Assembly: GCA_001464545.1 (NCBI GenBank)
Contig: LNFC01000023.1
Coordinates: 124,001 to 188,000, forward strand
Length of the DNA stretch: 64,000 nt
Direction of reading: 5' to 3'
DNA from: Acidobacteria bacterium Ga0077551
GTDB lineage: Bacteria > Pseudomonadota > Alphaproteobacteria > Caulobacterales > Hyphomonadaceae
Within the stretch, counting starts at the first letter, position 1. Every line of letters starts with the position of its first letter. Shown here one piece after another: positions 8,313-17,274 of this stretch. The notes beneath the pieces were generated by a model. The model searched no databases. It saw only the letters and a program-made list of their open reading frames with translations, and had not been told where the DNA came from. The position numbers and the translations under genes are program-made.

Positions 8313-9122
8313 ATGAAGCTCTGGAAGATGAACGGTGCCGGCAACGCGTTTGCCATCTTTGACGCGCGCTCGACGCCGTTCGCGCCGAGCGTGGAGCAGA
8401 TCCGCCAGATTGCGGCTGACCTCAAGGCCGACCAGGTGATCGCGCTGGAGCGGGATGCGACAAAGGACGTGTTCATGCGGATCTGGAACGCCGATGGAGG
8501 CCAGGTCTATGCCTGCGGAAATGCCTCGCGCTGCGTCGGCCACCTGATCCTCGCTGAGACCGGCAAGGACCGGATCACGATCCAGACAGAAGCCGACATG
8601 CTGAAGGCCTTCCGCGCCGAGGGCGGCCTGATCACGGTGGACATGGGCTCGCCCCTGATGGGCTGGGCCGATATTCCGCTGGCGGAGAAAATGGATGTGC
8701 GCGGCATCGACCTGAAGATCGGCCCGATCGACAAGCCGATCCTCGCGCTGCCGGCGGTCGTCTCGATGGGTAATCCGCATGCGGTGTTCTTCGTCGAGGA
8801 CGTGAACGCCTATGACATCCCGAAGATCGGCCCGCTGGTGGAGAACCACCCGCTGTTCCCGCAGGGCACGAATGTCGGCTTTGCGCAGGTGATCGACAAG
8901 CAGACGATCCGGCTGCGCGTCTGGGAGCGCGGGGCCGGGCTGACCAAGGCCTGCGGCACGGGCGCCTGCGCGGCGCTCGTCTGCGCAGCGCGCGCCAAGC
9001 TGACCGGGCGAAAGGCGCGGGTCATCGTGGACGGCGGCGACCTCTTCATCGACTGGCGCGAGAGCGACGACCATGTCTACATGACCGGCCCGGTGGAGCT
9101 GGAATTCGAGACGGACGTCTAG
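8313..9122 (+). CDS. dapF: Diaminopimelate epimerase
   Basis: A 269-residue cytoplasmic enzyme that converts LL- to meso-diaminopimelate for lysine and peptidoglycan synthesis. Both catalytic cysteines are present: Cys68 in YACGNASRC and Cys214 in KACGTGACA. The N-terminal MKLWKMNGAGNAF block defines the start at 8313, although the frame is open further upstream to 8097. The sequence SMGNPHAVFF is also typical. It heads the conserved run dapF-mtaB-ftsY, which is a common alphaproteobacterial gene order. The length is normal for the family. Confidence 0.97.
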   Translation: MKLWKMNGAGNAFAIFDARSTPFAPSVEQIRQIAADLKADQVIALERDATKDVFMRIWNADGGQVYACGNASRCVGHLILAETGKDRITIQTEADMLKAFRAEGGLITVDMGSPLMGWADIPLAEKMDVRGIDLKIGPIDKPILALPAVVSMGNPHAVFFVEDVNAYDIPKIGPLVENHPLFPQGTNVGFAQVIDKQTIRLRVWERGAGLTKACGTGACAALVCAARAKLTGRKARVIVDGGDLFIDWRESDDHVYMTGPVELEFETDV

Positions 9123-9184
9123 GGTCGCCGAATCAGCGCCCGCGCTTGCTTTTCGCCCGCTTCAGGGCGATGTGACACCCCAAC

Positions 9185-10462
9185 ATGCCGGATACCGCCC
9201 CTCCTTCTGGCCCGACGGTGATTACCCTCGGATGCCGCCTCAACACCTATGAGTCCGAGGTGATGCGCCGCCATGCGCTGGAGGCAGGCCTCAACGAGGC
9301 GGTGATCATCAATACTTGCGCAGTGACCTCGGAAGCGGTGCGGGGCGCGCGCCAGGCGATCCGGCGGGCGGCGAAGGAGAATCCCGGCGCGCCGATCCTC
9401 GTCACCGGCTGCGCGGCGCAGATCGATCCGGACGCCTTCGCGGCGATGCCGGAAGTCACCCGCGTGATCGGCAATCACGAGAAGATGCAGGCGGAGACCT
9501 GGGCGCCGCTCGAATTGCTCGGCGGCGAGGAAAAGGTCCGCGTCAACGACATCATGAGCGTGCGCGAGACCGCCGCGCACCTGATCGACGGAATCGACGG
9601 CCGGGCGCGCGCCTATGTGCAGGTGCAGAATGGCTGCGACCACCGGTGCACCTTCTGCATCATTCCCTACGGGCGCGGAAACTCGCGTTCGGTGCCGGCA
9701 GGGGAGGTGGTCGCGCAGGTGCGCCGTCTCGCCGAGACCGGGCATCACGAAGTGGTCCTGACCGGTGTGGACCTGACGAGTTGGGGGGCGGACCTGCCAG
9801 GCACGCCGCAGCTCGGCAATCTGGTGCAGCGCATCCTGAAGCTTGTGCCGGAACTCCGCCAGCTAAGGATTTCCTCGATTGACGCGATCGAAATGGACGA
9901 GGCGCTGATCGAGGCGCTGGGCGAGTCGCGCGTGGCGCCATACCTTCATCTTTCGCTGCAGCACGGGGACGACCTGATCCTGAAGCGTATGAAGCGCCGG
10001 CATGGGCGCGATCAGGCCATTCAGCTCACGGAGCGTCTGCGCGCCGTCCGCCCGGACATCGCGCTCGGCGCGGACATCATCGCCGGGTTTCCGACCGAGA
10101 CCGAGGCGCACTTCGAAAATTCCGTGCGGCTCGTCGAGGAATGCGGCCTCTCCTTCCTGCACGTCTTTCCCTACAGCCCGCGCCCCGGCACACCGGCGGC
10201 GAAGATGCCGCAAGTCGCGAAGACGTTGGTGAAAGACCGAGCGGCGCGCCTGCGCGCGGCGGGTGAGGCGGCGCTGCTGCGTCACTTCACGCGGCATGTG
10301 GACGAGACCCGCGATGCGCTGCTCGAGCGCGGCCTTGCGGCCCGGCTTCCGGATTTCACGCCTGTGCGTCTCAGTGCTCCGGCCGGTGAAGGAGGACAGG
10401 TCCTCCCGGTACGGATTACCGGCCATGACGGCAAACAACTGCTTGGAACACACCTCCCATGA
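9185..10462 (+). CDS. mtaB: tRNA t6A37 methylthiotransferase MtaB
   Basis: A 425-residue radical-SAM enzyme that adds a methylthio group to N6-threonylcarbamoyladenosine 37 of tRNA. The N-terminal UPF0004 domain has the three cluster cysteines (Cys17, Cys45, Cys76) and the radical-SAM motif CDHRCTFC holds Cys151, Cys155 and Cys158. The block YSPRPGTPAAKMPQV is typical of the family, and a TRAM-like C-terminal region is present. Its stop overlaps the ftsY start by four bases (ATGA at 10459-10462), indicating translational coupling. Confidence 0.95.
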   Translation: MPDTAPPSGPTVITLGCRLNTYESEVMRRHALEAGLNEAVIINTCAVTSEAVRGARQAIRRAAKENPGAPILVTGCAAQIDPDAFAAMPEVTRVIGNHEKMQAETWAPLELLGGEEKVRVNDIMSVRETAAHLIDGIDGRARAYVQVQNGCDHRCTFCIIPYGRGNSRSVPAGEVVAQVRRLAETGHHEVVLTGVDLTSWGADLPGTPQLGNLVQRILKLVPELRQLRISSIDAIEMDEALIEALGESRVAPYLHLSLQHGDDLILKRMKRRHGRDQAIQLTERLRAVRPDIALGADIIAGFPTETEAHFENSVRLVEECGLSFLHVFPYSPRPGTPAAKMPQVAKTLVKDRAARLRAAGEAALLRHFTRHVDETRDALLERGLAARLPDFTPVRLSAPAGEGGQVLPVRITGHDGKQLLGTHLP

Positions 10463-11700
10463 TCCTCTGGTTCGGCAAGAAGAAGAAACTCGACGAGGCA
10501 AAGGCCGCCGGGGCATCGATGCCCGCGCCGGAGCTGTCGGCCGAAGAATTCGCGGCGCGAGAAGAAGCGGCGCGCGAGAAGGCCTTGATCGAAGCGAAGG
10601 TGGCTGAAGCCAACCGCGCCTGGGAGGAACGCCAGCGGCGTGAGGCACAGGAGGCCGAGGACGAAGCGGTGCGCGCCAAAGCCGCCGCGGAACTCAAACT
10701 GCTCGAAGGCCGGCGTGAGCATGAGCGCCTGCGCGCGGAAGCCGAAGCAGCGGCGCGCGCAGCAGCAGAGGCTGAGGCGAACGATCCCGGCCTGTTCGGC
10801 AAGCTGGGCGAAGGGCTAGCCCGCTCCACCGCGCGCCTGACGGAAGGTCTCGCGGCCCTCGGGCGCCGGAAGCTCGACGCGGCGGCGCTGGAAGAACTCG
10901 AAGACCTGCTGATCACCTCCGACATGGGCACCAAGGTCGCCGCGCGCGTGACCAAGGGGCTCGCCAAGGGCCGATTCGACCGTGAGATTTCCGGCGAGGA
11001 AATCCGCAGCGTGCTCGCCGAGGAGATCGAGGCGATCCTCAAGCCGCGCGAGAAGGTCGTGGATTTTTCGGATGGCCCGCGCCCGCGCGTGGTGCTGTTC
11101 GTCGGCGTCAACGGATCCGGCAAGACGACGACGATCGGCAAGATTGCCTCGAAGCTTCAGGCGCAAGGCGCCAAGGCGCTGCTGGTGGCGGGCGACACGT
11201 TCCGCGCGGCGGCGGTGGATCAGCTGAAAGTCTGGGGCGAGCGGGGCGGCATCCCGGTCATGGCGGGCGCCCACGGCGCGGATGCGGCAGGCCTCGTCTA
11301 TGGCGCAGTGGAACGCGCGCAGGCGGAAGATCTGGATCTCGTGCTGGTCGATACGGCAGGCCGGCTGCAGAACAAGGCCGAGCTGATGGCGGAGTTGGGC
11401 AAGGTCGTCCGGGTCCTAAGGAAGCTCGACCCCGAGGCGCCGCATGATGTGATCCTCGTTCTGGACGCCACCGTCGGCCAGAACGCGCTCGCGCAGGTCG
11501 AGGCGTTCCGACACACAGCGGGCGTCACCGGCCTCGTGATGACCAAGCTCGACGGCACCGCCAAGGGCGGTGTGCTGGTCGCCATCGCCGAGGCGCATGA
11601 CCTGCCGATCCACTTCATCGGCATCGGCGAGAAGGCGGAAGACCTGCGGCCGTTCAGTGCGAGCGCTTTCGCCAAAGCGCTGGTCGGCCTAAAGACCTGA
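10459..11700 (+). CDS. ftsY: Signal recognition particle receptor FtsY
   Basis: A 413-residue SRP GTPase that docks ribosome-nascent chain complexes at the membrane. Residues 1-110 are a charged Ala/Glu/Arg-rich A domain predicted to be helical. The N domain follows, then the G domain with GVNGSGKTTT (216-225), DTAGR (298-302) and TKLDGTAKGG (from 362). The start overlaps the mtaB stop by 4 nt. The length and domain order match alphaproteobacterial FtsY. Confidence 0.97.
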   Translation: MILWFGKKKKLDEAKAAGASMPAPELSAEEFAAREEAAREKALIEAKVAEANRAWEERQRREAQEAEDEAVRAKAAAELKLLEGRREHERLRAEAEAAARAAAEAEANDPGLFGKLGEGLARSTARLTEGLAALGRRKLDAAALEELEDLLITSDMGTKVAARVTKGLAKGRFDREISGEEIRSVLAEEIEAILKPREKVVDFSDGPRPRVVLFVGVNGSGKTTTIGKIASKLQAQGAKALLVAGDTFRAAAVDQLKVWGERGGIPVMAGAHGADAAGLVYGAVERAQAEDLDLVLVDTAGRLQNKAELMAELGKVVRVLRKLDPEAPHDVILVLDATVGQNALAQVEAFRHTAGVTGLVMTKLDGTAKGGVLVAIAEAHDLPIHFIGIGEKAEDLRPFSASAFAKALVGLKT

Positions 11701-11703
11701 TCT

Positions 11704-11919
11704 TTATTCGGCGGCTTCCGCCACGCTTGTTCCGTCGTCGAACAGTTCTTCAAGACTGCGCCCGAACAGACGGGCGATCGCAAAGGCGAGCGGAAGTGAG
11801 GGGTCGTACCTACCGGTTTCGATGGCGTTCACCGATTGGCGGGAGACGTCCAGCTTGTCGGCGCGGTCCTGCTGGCTCCAGCCACGCTCGGCTCGCAGGG
11901 CGCGGATGATGTTCTTCAT
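11704..11919 (-). CDS. XRE-family small transcriptional regulator
   Basis: A 71-residue protein that is almost entirely a helix-turn-helix domain: RGWSQQDRADKLDVSRQSVN is the HTH and NAIETGRYDPSLPLAF is the typical continuation of the small Cro/C1-type regulators. It starts five bases after the stop of the membrane protein gene upstream, so the two form a bicistronic unit. In such pairs the regulator commonly represses its own promoter; the CCTTGTC repeat cluster at 12342-12382 is the natural candidate operator. It converges on ftsY with a 3-bp gap. Confidence 0.9.
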   Translation of the reverse strand: MKNIIRALRAERGWSQQDRADKLDVSRQSVNAIETGRYDPSLPLAFAIARLFGRSLEELFDDGTSVAEAAE

Positions 11920-11924
11920 CGCGT

Positions 11925-12371
11925 TCAGTCCCGCTTGCCGAGGCAGGCGGCGCCGTAGCTGAACCCGTAGGCGAGGAAAAAGAAGGGTCCGAGCAGGAAC
12001 ACCGGGAAGCCTTCGATGGCGCCGTAAATCTGCAGGAAGCCCACAAACGTGGCGAGCGCTGCAGTAATGGCGCCGCCCCTTGCCATGGCGGTCAGTTGCC
12101 GAAGGCGCGTATACTCGTCGGTTTCGGCAATCAGCCTCAGCATGACCCAGAGCACCCCCGCCAGCCGCAAGGTGGTGGCCGCGGCGCTGGCGATCCTGAC
12201 GCTAGCGCCGGCTGTTTCCATATCAATGAAGGAACTCGTGACAACCACCGTGACCACATACATGGACATCAACGGCCAGAAGGCCTGGAGGTAACGGCGG
12301 TTGGCGGTTTTGAAGCCTTTCGGTTGGTTCCTCGGAACATTCCTTGTCAAGTTTCCTTGTCTATATGACAA
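11925..12371 (-). CDS. Four-helix membrane protein paired with an XRE regulator
   Basis: A protein of up to 148 residues with four hydrophobic segments and a basic N-terminus (NQPKGFKTANRRYLQAF). Genes of this sort often precede small XRE regulators in alphaproteobacteria, but the function is unknown. The start is uncertain: the longest frame begins with TTG at 12371, a second TTG lies at 12350 after AAGGAAAC, and the first ATG is at 12269. The two TTG candidates overlap the operator-like repeats, so the transcript leader must be very short or the start must be downstream. It is followed after 5 nt by the XRE gene. Confidence 0.7.
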   Translation of the reverse strand: MSYRQGNLTRNVPRNQPKGFKTANRRYLQAFWPLMSMYVVTVVVTSSFIDMETAGASVRIASAAATTLRLAGVLWVMLRLIAETDEYTRLRQLTAMARGGAITAALATFVGFLQIYGAIEGFPVFLLGPFFFLAYGFSYGAACLGKRD

Positions 12372-12382
12372 GGGCCCTTGAC
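12342..12382. promoter_or_regulatory. Clustered CCTTGTC half-sites (putative operator)
   Basis: CCTTGTC occurs at 12342-12348 and 12355-12361, 13 bases apart. The second copy forms a perfect 7-bp inverted repeat with GACAAGG at 12367-12373 around the 5-base centre TATAT. A fourth, one-mismatch copy (CCTTGAC) is at 12376-12382. The cluster lies at the 5' end of the membrane protein/XRE unit, where an autoregulator would be expected to bind. Confidence 0.6.
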
Positions 12383-12405
12383 TAGTCTGGTGTCCTTTAC
12401 AGACC

Positions 12406-14145
12406 TTATTCGGCCGCGAGCGTCTGCGACGGCGCCACTTGCGCGCCGCGCACCAGCCGGCCCGGCTTTGCGCCCGTGGGCGTGCCGTCGCGGTGGGTGA
12501 TCTGACCCTTGAGGATCGTAGCTGTGTAGCCGGAGGCGCGTTGCATCAGGCGGCGCCCGCCGGCGGGCAGGTCGCGGATGACTTCCGGCAGGTGGAGCTT
12601 CAGGTTCGTCAGGTCGATCACGTTGAGATCGGCGCGCATTCCAGGGGCGATGAGGCCGCGGTCCCAGAGGCCGATCCATTCGGCGGTCGCCCGGGACTGT
12701 TTGTGGACAAGGAATTCGGGGCTGAGCTTCGGCCCGCGCGTCCGATCACGGATCCAGTGCGTCAGCATCGTGGTGGTGAAGGAGCCGTCGCAGATCATGC
12801 CGACATGCGCGCCGCCGTCCGAGAGGCCGGGGAGAGTGGCGGGGCTTTGCATCATCTCGGAAATCGGGTCGAGGCTGCCTTGCGCGTAGTTGAGGAAGGG
12901 CAGGTAGAGCATGCCTTGGCCGCCGCGCTCCAGCATGAGGTCGAGCGCGACTTCCTCGGGGCGGACGCCGCGACGGGCGGCGATGGCCGCCAGCGTGCGC
13001 TCGGGGCCGGGTTCGTAGTCAACCGGGTCTGAGAGCTGGAAGATCTTGCCGAAGCTGCGCAGCATCACCTTCAGGAAGGGATTATCCGTGTTCGGCTGAT
13101 CAGCCAGCAGGTGGGCGCGGAACTCCGGATTGTTCAGCATGCGCACGCGCTCCGCATGCGGAAGATCGGCGATCTCGCGGTAGACCGGGTGGGCGCTGAA
13201 CGGGTTGAGCGTCAGGTCGAGGCCGAGCAGTACGCCCACCGGGCGGGGGGCCACCTGCGCGCGGAATGGCAGGCCCTCGGCGGCCGCGGTTTCGATGGCG
13301 CCGAGCAGCAGACGCCAGCCTTCCGGCGCCACATCGGCCTGCGCCAGCGAGACCGAGAGCGGGCGGCCCGAGACTTCGACGAGGCGGCGCAGCATCGCGG
13401 CCTCTTTCTGCGGATCGTTGAAGTCCGACACGAACTGCAACACGCCGCGCCCGGCCTCGGCGAGGCCCATGGCGATGCCGGTGAGTTCTTCCTGCGAAGC
13501 GGTGAGGGTCGGCGTCGGCTGACCGTCGGAGGTACGATGGTTCAGCGTGCGCGACGTAGAGAAGCCCATCGCGCCGGCGAGCACGGCTTCTTTTGCCAGC
13601 GCTTTCATCGAGGCGATGTCGGCAGGCGTTGCATCCTCGCGGTTGGCGCCCCGGTCGCCCATCACGAAAACGCGCAAGGCGGCGTGGGGTAGCTGGGCGC
13701 AGATGTCGGTGTCGAATTTTCGGGTCGAGAGGAAATCGAGATAGTCCGGGAAGCTCTCCCATTTCCACGGCAGACCTTCTTCCAGAACGGGGTAGGGAAT
13801 GTCCTCCACCCCTTCCATCAGGCGGATCAGGCGGCCGTGGTCTTCGGGTTTGCAGGGGGCAAAGCCCACGCCGCAATTGCCCATCACGGCGGTGGTGATG
13901 CCGTGCAGCGAGGAGGGGCTGATCGCCTCGGCCCAAGCGGCCTGGCCGTCATAGTGGGTATGAAGGTCGACGAAGCCTGGCGTGACGACCTGTCCGCGCG
14001 CGTCGATTTCCTCAACGCCCCGCCCGTTCACCTTGCCGACGCCGGTGATCACGCCGCCGGAAACAGCGACGTCGCCTTCAAAGGCGGGTGCGCCGGAGCC
14101 ATCGATGATTGTGCCGCCGCGGATGATCAGGTCATGTGTCGCCAT
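12406..14145 (-). CDS. D-aminoacylase / N-acyl-D-amino-acid amidohydrolase family protein
   Basis: A 579-residue amidohydrolase. The ATG at 14145 follows GGAGG on the minus strand; an upstream in-frame ATG at 14178 is less likely. Motifs are the N-terminal [20 protein letters not shown] sandwich, the metal motif [11 protein letters not shown] and the C-terminal [13 protein letters not shown], in the pattern of N-acyl-D-amino-acid deacylases. Family members remove acyl groups from D-amino acids, but many have broader or unknown substrates. No signal peptide is visible, so it is cytoplasmic. It is divergent from an EamA transporter with a 97-bp gap. Confidence 0.85.
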   Translation of the reverse strand: MATHDLIIRGGTIIDGSGAPAFEGDVAVSGGVITGVGKVNGRGVEEIDARGQVVTPGFVDLHTHYDGQAAWAEAISPSSLHGITTAVMGNCGVGFAPCKPEDHGRLIRLMEGVEDIPYPVLEEGLPWKWESFPDYLDFLSTRKFDTDICAQLPHAALRVFVMGDRGANREDATPADIASMKALAKEAVLAGAMGFSTSRTLNHRTSDGQPTPTLTASQEELTGIAMGLAEAGRGVLQFVSDFNDPQKEAAMLRRLVEVSGRPLSVSLAQADVAPEGWRLLLGAIETAAAEGLPFRAQVAPRPVGVLLGLDLTLNPFSAHPVYREIADLPHAERVRMLNNPEFRAHLLADQPNTDNPFLKVMLRSFGKIFQLSDPVDYEPGPERTLAAIAARRGVRPEEVALDLMLERGGQGMLYLPFLNYAQGSLDPISEMMQSPATLPGLSDGGAHVGMICDGSFTTTMLTHWIRDRTRGPKLSPEFLVHKQSRATAEWIGLWDRGLIAPGMRADLNVIDLTNLKLHLPEVIRDLPAGGRRLMQRASGYTATILKGQITHRDGTPTGAKPGRLVRGAQVAPSQTLAAE

Positions 14146-14242
14146 GGGAAAGTCCTCCAGCCGGGGAGGATGCCTCAAGGGGAGGGGGTGTCAAACCCTG
14201 ACGCTGCTTCCCCCTCGCGCAAAACCCGCTTATGCGCTGGCC

Positions 14243-15103
14243 ATGGGGCCAGAATTCCTTCCCGTCGCACTATGCCTGATGTCGGCCCTGACGGTCGCGA
14301 TCACCAACGTCATGGTGAAACGGGGCGGCGATGTGCTGACCACGCGCGCCGTCGTGGCGATCGTCATGGGGCTGACGGTGGTGCCGTTCGCGCCCTTTGT
14401 GCCGCTGCCGCCAGCGGGGACCTGGGGGCTGATCTTCCTGTCGATGGCGGTGCATTGGTTTTACCAGTTCTGCGCTATCCGCGCGCTGCACCGGGGCGCG
14501 CTGTCGCTGGTCTTCCCAGTGATGCGCGGCCTCGGCCCTCTGGCGACCGCGGTGCTGGCGTTCTTCTGGCTGCAGGAGGAGCTTTCCTCCCTTCAGACAG
14601 CCGGACTGGTGGTCGCGAGCCTCTCGATCCTCGTCTTTGCGCTGCCGACGTCCAGTACACCCGACGGGCGGCGGCTCGACCGGTCGGCCCTGTTCTGGGC
14701 GATGATGACGGCGGTGGGGGTCGGCCTCTACGCCGTCGCAGACACCCGAGCGGCGCGGGCGATGGAGACGCCGTTCACCTTCATCGTCTGGCTGTTCCTG
14801 CTGGACTGGATCGGCGTGACGGCCGTTCTGCTGTGGCAGCGAAAGGGCAGGGTTATCGAGAGCCTCAAGCCCGAACTGCGCAACGGCCTCATCGGCGGTG
14901 TGGCGGGGTCCATCTCCTACGGCCTCGCCATCTATGCCTACACGCTGACGGACGCGGCGATGGTGACCGCGCTGCGGGAAACCTCGGTGGTGTTCGCAGC
15001 CGCTTTCGGGGCCTGGCTGCTCAAGGAAGGCTTCGGGCAGCGGCGGATTGTGGCGGCGTCCACGCTCGCGGCGGGCCTCGTGCTGATGCAGGCGGCGGGG
15101 TGA
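14243..15103 (+). CDS. EamA/DMT-family transporter
   Basis: A 286-residue membrane protein with about ten hydrophobic segments and the two-repeat layout of EamA drug/metabolite exporters. The second half contains GLAIYAYTLTDAAMVTALRE and TSVVFAAAFGAWLLKE, a typical family pattern. The start at 14243 gives a hydrophobic helix at once (FLPVALCLMSALTVAITNVM). It is transcribed away from the D-aminoacylase gene and upstream of yciB. The substrate is unknown; it is only distantly like RarD at 2154. Confidence 0.85.
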   Translation: MGPEFLPVALCLMSALTVAITNVMVKRGGDVLTTRAVVAIVMGLTVVPFAPFVPLPPAGTWGLIFLSMAVHWFYQFCAIRALHRGALSLVFPVMRGLGPLATAVLAFFWLQEELSSLQTAGLVVASLSILVFALPTSSTPDGRRLDRSALFWAMMTAVGVGLYAVADTRAARAMETPFTFIVWLFLLDWIGVTAVLLWQRKGRVIESLKPELRNGLIGGVAGSISYGLAIYAYTLTDAAMVTALRETSVVFAAAFGAWLLKEGFGQRRIVAASTLAAGLVLMQAAG

Positions 15104-15185
15104 AGCGTAGGTCTGGAACGCCGGCGGCATCCGTGAGAGACAGGCGCGGTTGAACCAGCGGGCCCTGAACTGCGTAGGAAGTAGC

Positions 15186-15923
15186 ATGAACGATACAGCG
15201 AAATCTGAAAACGGCATCGGCACAGCCGCCGGCAAGGCGAACCAGCTCTGGGCGGACTTCGTGCCCGTGATCGCGTTCGTGCTGGTCTACAACATCTTCC
15301 GGCGCGTCGAACTGCTGGACGGCCTGATCAACAAGGACACCGCGATTTTCTGGGCGACCGGTGTGCTGCTGGGGCTGATGCTCATCTTCCTGGCGCGGCA
15401 ACTGATCCGGCGCGAGCCGGTCTCGCAGATGATGCTGTTCTCGTCTGCCATCGTCGGCGGGTTCGGCCTGATCGGCATCCTGCTCCAAGAGAAGGCCTTC
15501 ATCTATGTGAAGCCCACGATCCAACAGCTGTTCATGGCGAGCATCATTTTCGTTCCATTGATGTTCGGGCGGAATGTCTGGAAGTCGCTGTTCGCCAAAG
15601 TGTTCGACCTGCCGGATTTCGCCTGGCGAACCCTGGCGATCCGCTGGGGATTTTTCTTCGTCGCGATGGCGCTGTGGAACGAATATCTCTGGCGCACCTA
15701 TGCGCCGGGTTTTGACGTGCCGCTCGTGATGGCAGGCATCCTCGTCGCGCCCGCTGGCACGTATGAATTCCTTGGACTGACATTTGGCGCAAAAGACGCA
15801 GAGGATGTCTGGGCCAACTGGAAGCTTGGCAACATGCTGATCGTGCTGATCTTCGGCGCTGCGAATACGCCGTACACGTTGAAACACCTGCGTGAGCCGG
15901 AGACGGAAACAGCGGCGGCTTAG
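15186..15923 (+). CDS. yciB: Septation protein A / inner-membrane protein YciB
   Basis: A 245-residue integral membrane protein of the YciB/IspZ family, required for normal cell division or envelope integrity in several Gram-negative bacteria. The WADFVPVIAFVLVYNIFRR N-terminal block and the central LFMASIIFVPLMFGRNVWKS motif are characteristic. It is longer than the E. coli protein (about 180), with extra N- and C-terminal residues as is usual in alphaproteobacteria. It is found near ftsY and the ccm genes in many members of this class. A perfect inverted repeat follows at 15939-16024. Confidence 0.9.
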   Translation: MNDTAKSENGIGTAAGKANQLWADFVPVIAFVLVYNIFRRVELLDGLINKDTAIFWATGVLLGLMLIFLARQLIRREPVSQMMLFSSAIVGGFGLIGILLQEKAFIYVKPTIQQLFMASIIFVPLMFGRNVWKSLFAKVFDLPDFAWRTLAIRWGFFFVAMALWNEYLWRTYAPGFDVPLVMAGILVAPAGTYEFLGLTFGAKDAEDVWANWKLGNMLIVLIFGAANTPYTLKHLREPETETAAA

Positions 15924-15938
15924 GCTTCAATAAAGCGC

Positions 15939-16024
15939 AACTCATCCTGAGCGAATTCGAAGGATGGGCCAAGCCGAGCTGACATCTCTTGTGGCCCATC
16001 CTTCGAATTCGCTCAGGATGAGTT
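15939..16024. repeat. Perfect 33-bp inverted repeat (REP/BIME-like doublet)
   Basis: Bases 15939-15971 are the exact reverse complement of 15992-16024, separated by 20 nt. Each arm also contains its own imperfect palindrome: CATCCT and AGGATG flank a core with CGAATTCG. This is the form of REP elements arranged head to head. It lies between the convergent yciB and NUDIX genes, where it would fold in both transcripts and may act as a bidirectional terminator or RNA stabiliser. There is no T tract. Confidence 0.9.
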
Positions 16025-16042
16025 TATGCTGCTTTGTATGAG

Positions 16043-16594
16043 TTAGCGCGTCAGCTTCTCGGTGCCGGGCGGATTGGCGAATGGCGCAAACGCATCCTTT
16101 CCCCGCGTTTCGGCAAAATGTGTCAACGCCCAGACGACGGTCGGGAACGCAAGTTCTGACCACGGAATATCCTTCCAGTGGACGAGCTTCACGTCCTCGC
16201 TTTCCGGACCCGGAGCAATGTCTGACATCAGCGTTGCCCGGAACATGATCTGTACCTGCGCAATGCGGGGTACGGAGTAAACCGCGAGCAGGCGGTCGAT
16301 CCGAATGTCCGCACACGCCTCTTCCCGTGCTTCTCGGCGGGCGCCGTCCTCGACGCTTTCACCCTCTTCCATGAAACCAGCGGGCAGGGTCCAGAACCCC
16401 TTGCGGGGTTCGATGGCGCGCTTGCAGAGGAGAATCAGTTCACCCTGCGTCACGACCGAACCGGTGACGATCTTCGGATTGACGTAGTCCACGAAGTTGC
16501 AGCGGTTGCAGATACGCCGTACCCTGTCATCACCTTCCGGAACAGCGAGTCGAAAATCTTCACTCTGGAAAGAAGTTGGCAATTGATCAGTCAT
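16043..16594 (-). CDS. NUDIX hydrolase
   Basis: A 183-residue protein with a complete Nudix box (GFMEEGESVEDGARREAREE), the Mg-binding signature of enzymes that hydrolyse nucleoside diphosphates linked to another moiety. An N-terminal CNRC pair in RICNRCNFVDYVNP resembles half of the zinc ribbon of NudC-like proteins; the second cysteine pair is not obvious. The substrate is therefore unresolved, with ADP-ribose or NADH-type compounds the usual options. It converges on yciB across the 33-bp inverted repeat and is divergent from the MarR gene. Confidence 0.88.
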   Translation of the reverse strand: MTDQLPTSFQSEDFRLAVPEGDDRVRRICNRCNFVDYVNPKIVTGSVVTQGELILLCKRAIEPRKGFWTLPAGFMEEGESVEDGARREAREEACADIRIDRLLAVYSVPRIAQVQIMFRATLMSDIAPGPESEDVKLVHWKDIPWSELAFPTVVWALTHFAETRGKDAFAPFANPPGTEKLTR

Positions 16595-16737
16595 CCAATC
16601 TTTATCCTGTCGCCTGTATGGGGAATGAGTTTGATCCGTCTACGGGGTTCTTGTTTAACGCCCCGGCAACAGATCGGCCCAGTTCGATCCATCTCATTCC
16701 TTCCATCACCTCACCCTCAGCAAACGGAAACAACACC

Positions 16738-17250
16738 ATGGCCTTCAATCTCAACACCTCGCCCAGCCACCTCCTGCACCGCGCCCAGCAGATCGCCGCC
16801 AACCACTCGGCCGCGGCACTGAAATCGGCCGGCCTCACGCTGCGCCAGTTCTCTGTCCTCGCGGCCCTCTCGGGCAACGAAGGTGTCAGCCAGTCTGATC
16901 TTGTCAATGCCACCGGCATCGACCGCTCCACCCTCGCCGACATGGTCGCCCGCATGGAAGCCGGCGGCATGATCAAGCGTTCGGATTCCAAGACCGACGC
17001 ACGCGCCAAGTCGGTCTCGCTGACCGTGAAGGGCAAGAAAGCCCACGACAAGGCCCTCCCGGCCGTCATGAAAGCTGACGCCGCCCTCTTCGCCACGCTG
17101 GCAAAAGCCAAGCAGGACGCATTGATCCAGGGCCTCACGGGCCTCGTCGACGATGCTGACAAGAAAGAGGCTGCACCGGCGCCGAAAGCCAAGAAAGCAA
17201 CTGCCAAGAAAGCCCCTGCGAAAAAAGCACCGGCGAAGAAAAAGAAATAA
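16738..17250 (+). CDS. MarR-family regulator with a Lys/Ala-rich histone-like tail
   Basis: A 170-residue protein. Residues 1-135 form a MarR winged helix (LTLRQFSVLAAL, VSQSDLVNATGIDRSTLADM and the wing SDSKTDARAKSVSLT). The last 30 residues are almost only Lys, Ala and Pro, with the repeated unit AKKAPAKKAP, like the C-terminal tail of histone H1 or bacterial HU-like proteins. Such a tail would bind DNA without sequence preference. An upstream in-frame ATG at 16576 exists but would overlap the divergent NUDIX gene. A strong terminator follows at 17280-17312. Confidence 0.85.
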   Translation: MAFNLNTSPSHLLHRAQQIAANHSAAALKSAGLTLRQFSVLAALSGNEGVSQSDLVNATGIDRSTLADMVARMEAGGMIKRSDSKTDARAKSVSLTVKGKKAHDKALPAVMKADAALFATLAKAKQDALIQGLTGLVDDADKKEAAPAPKAKKATAKKAPAKKAPAKKKK

Positions 17251-17274
17251 GCTCCGTTTCAGGACGAAGCAGAA

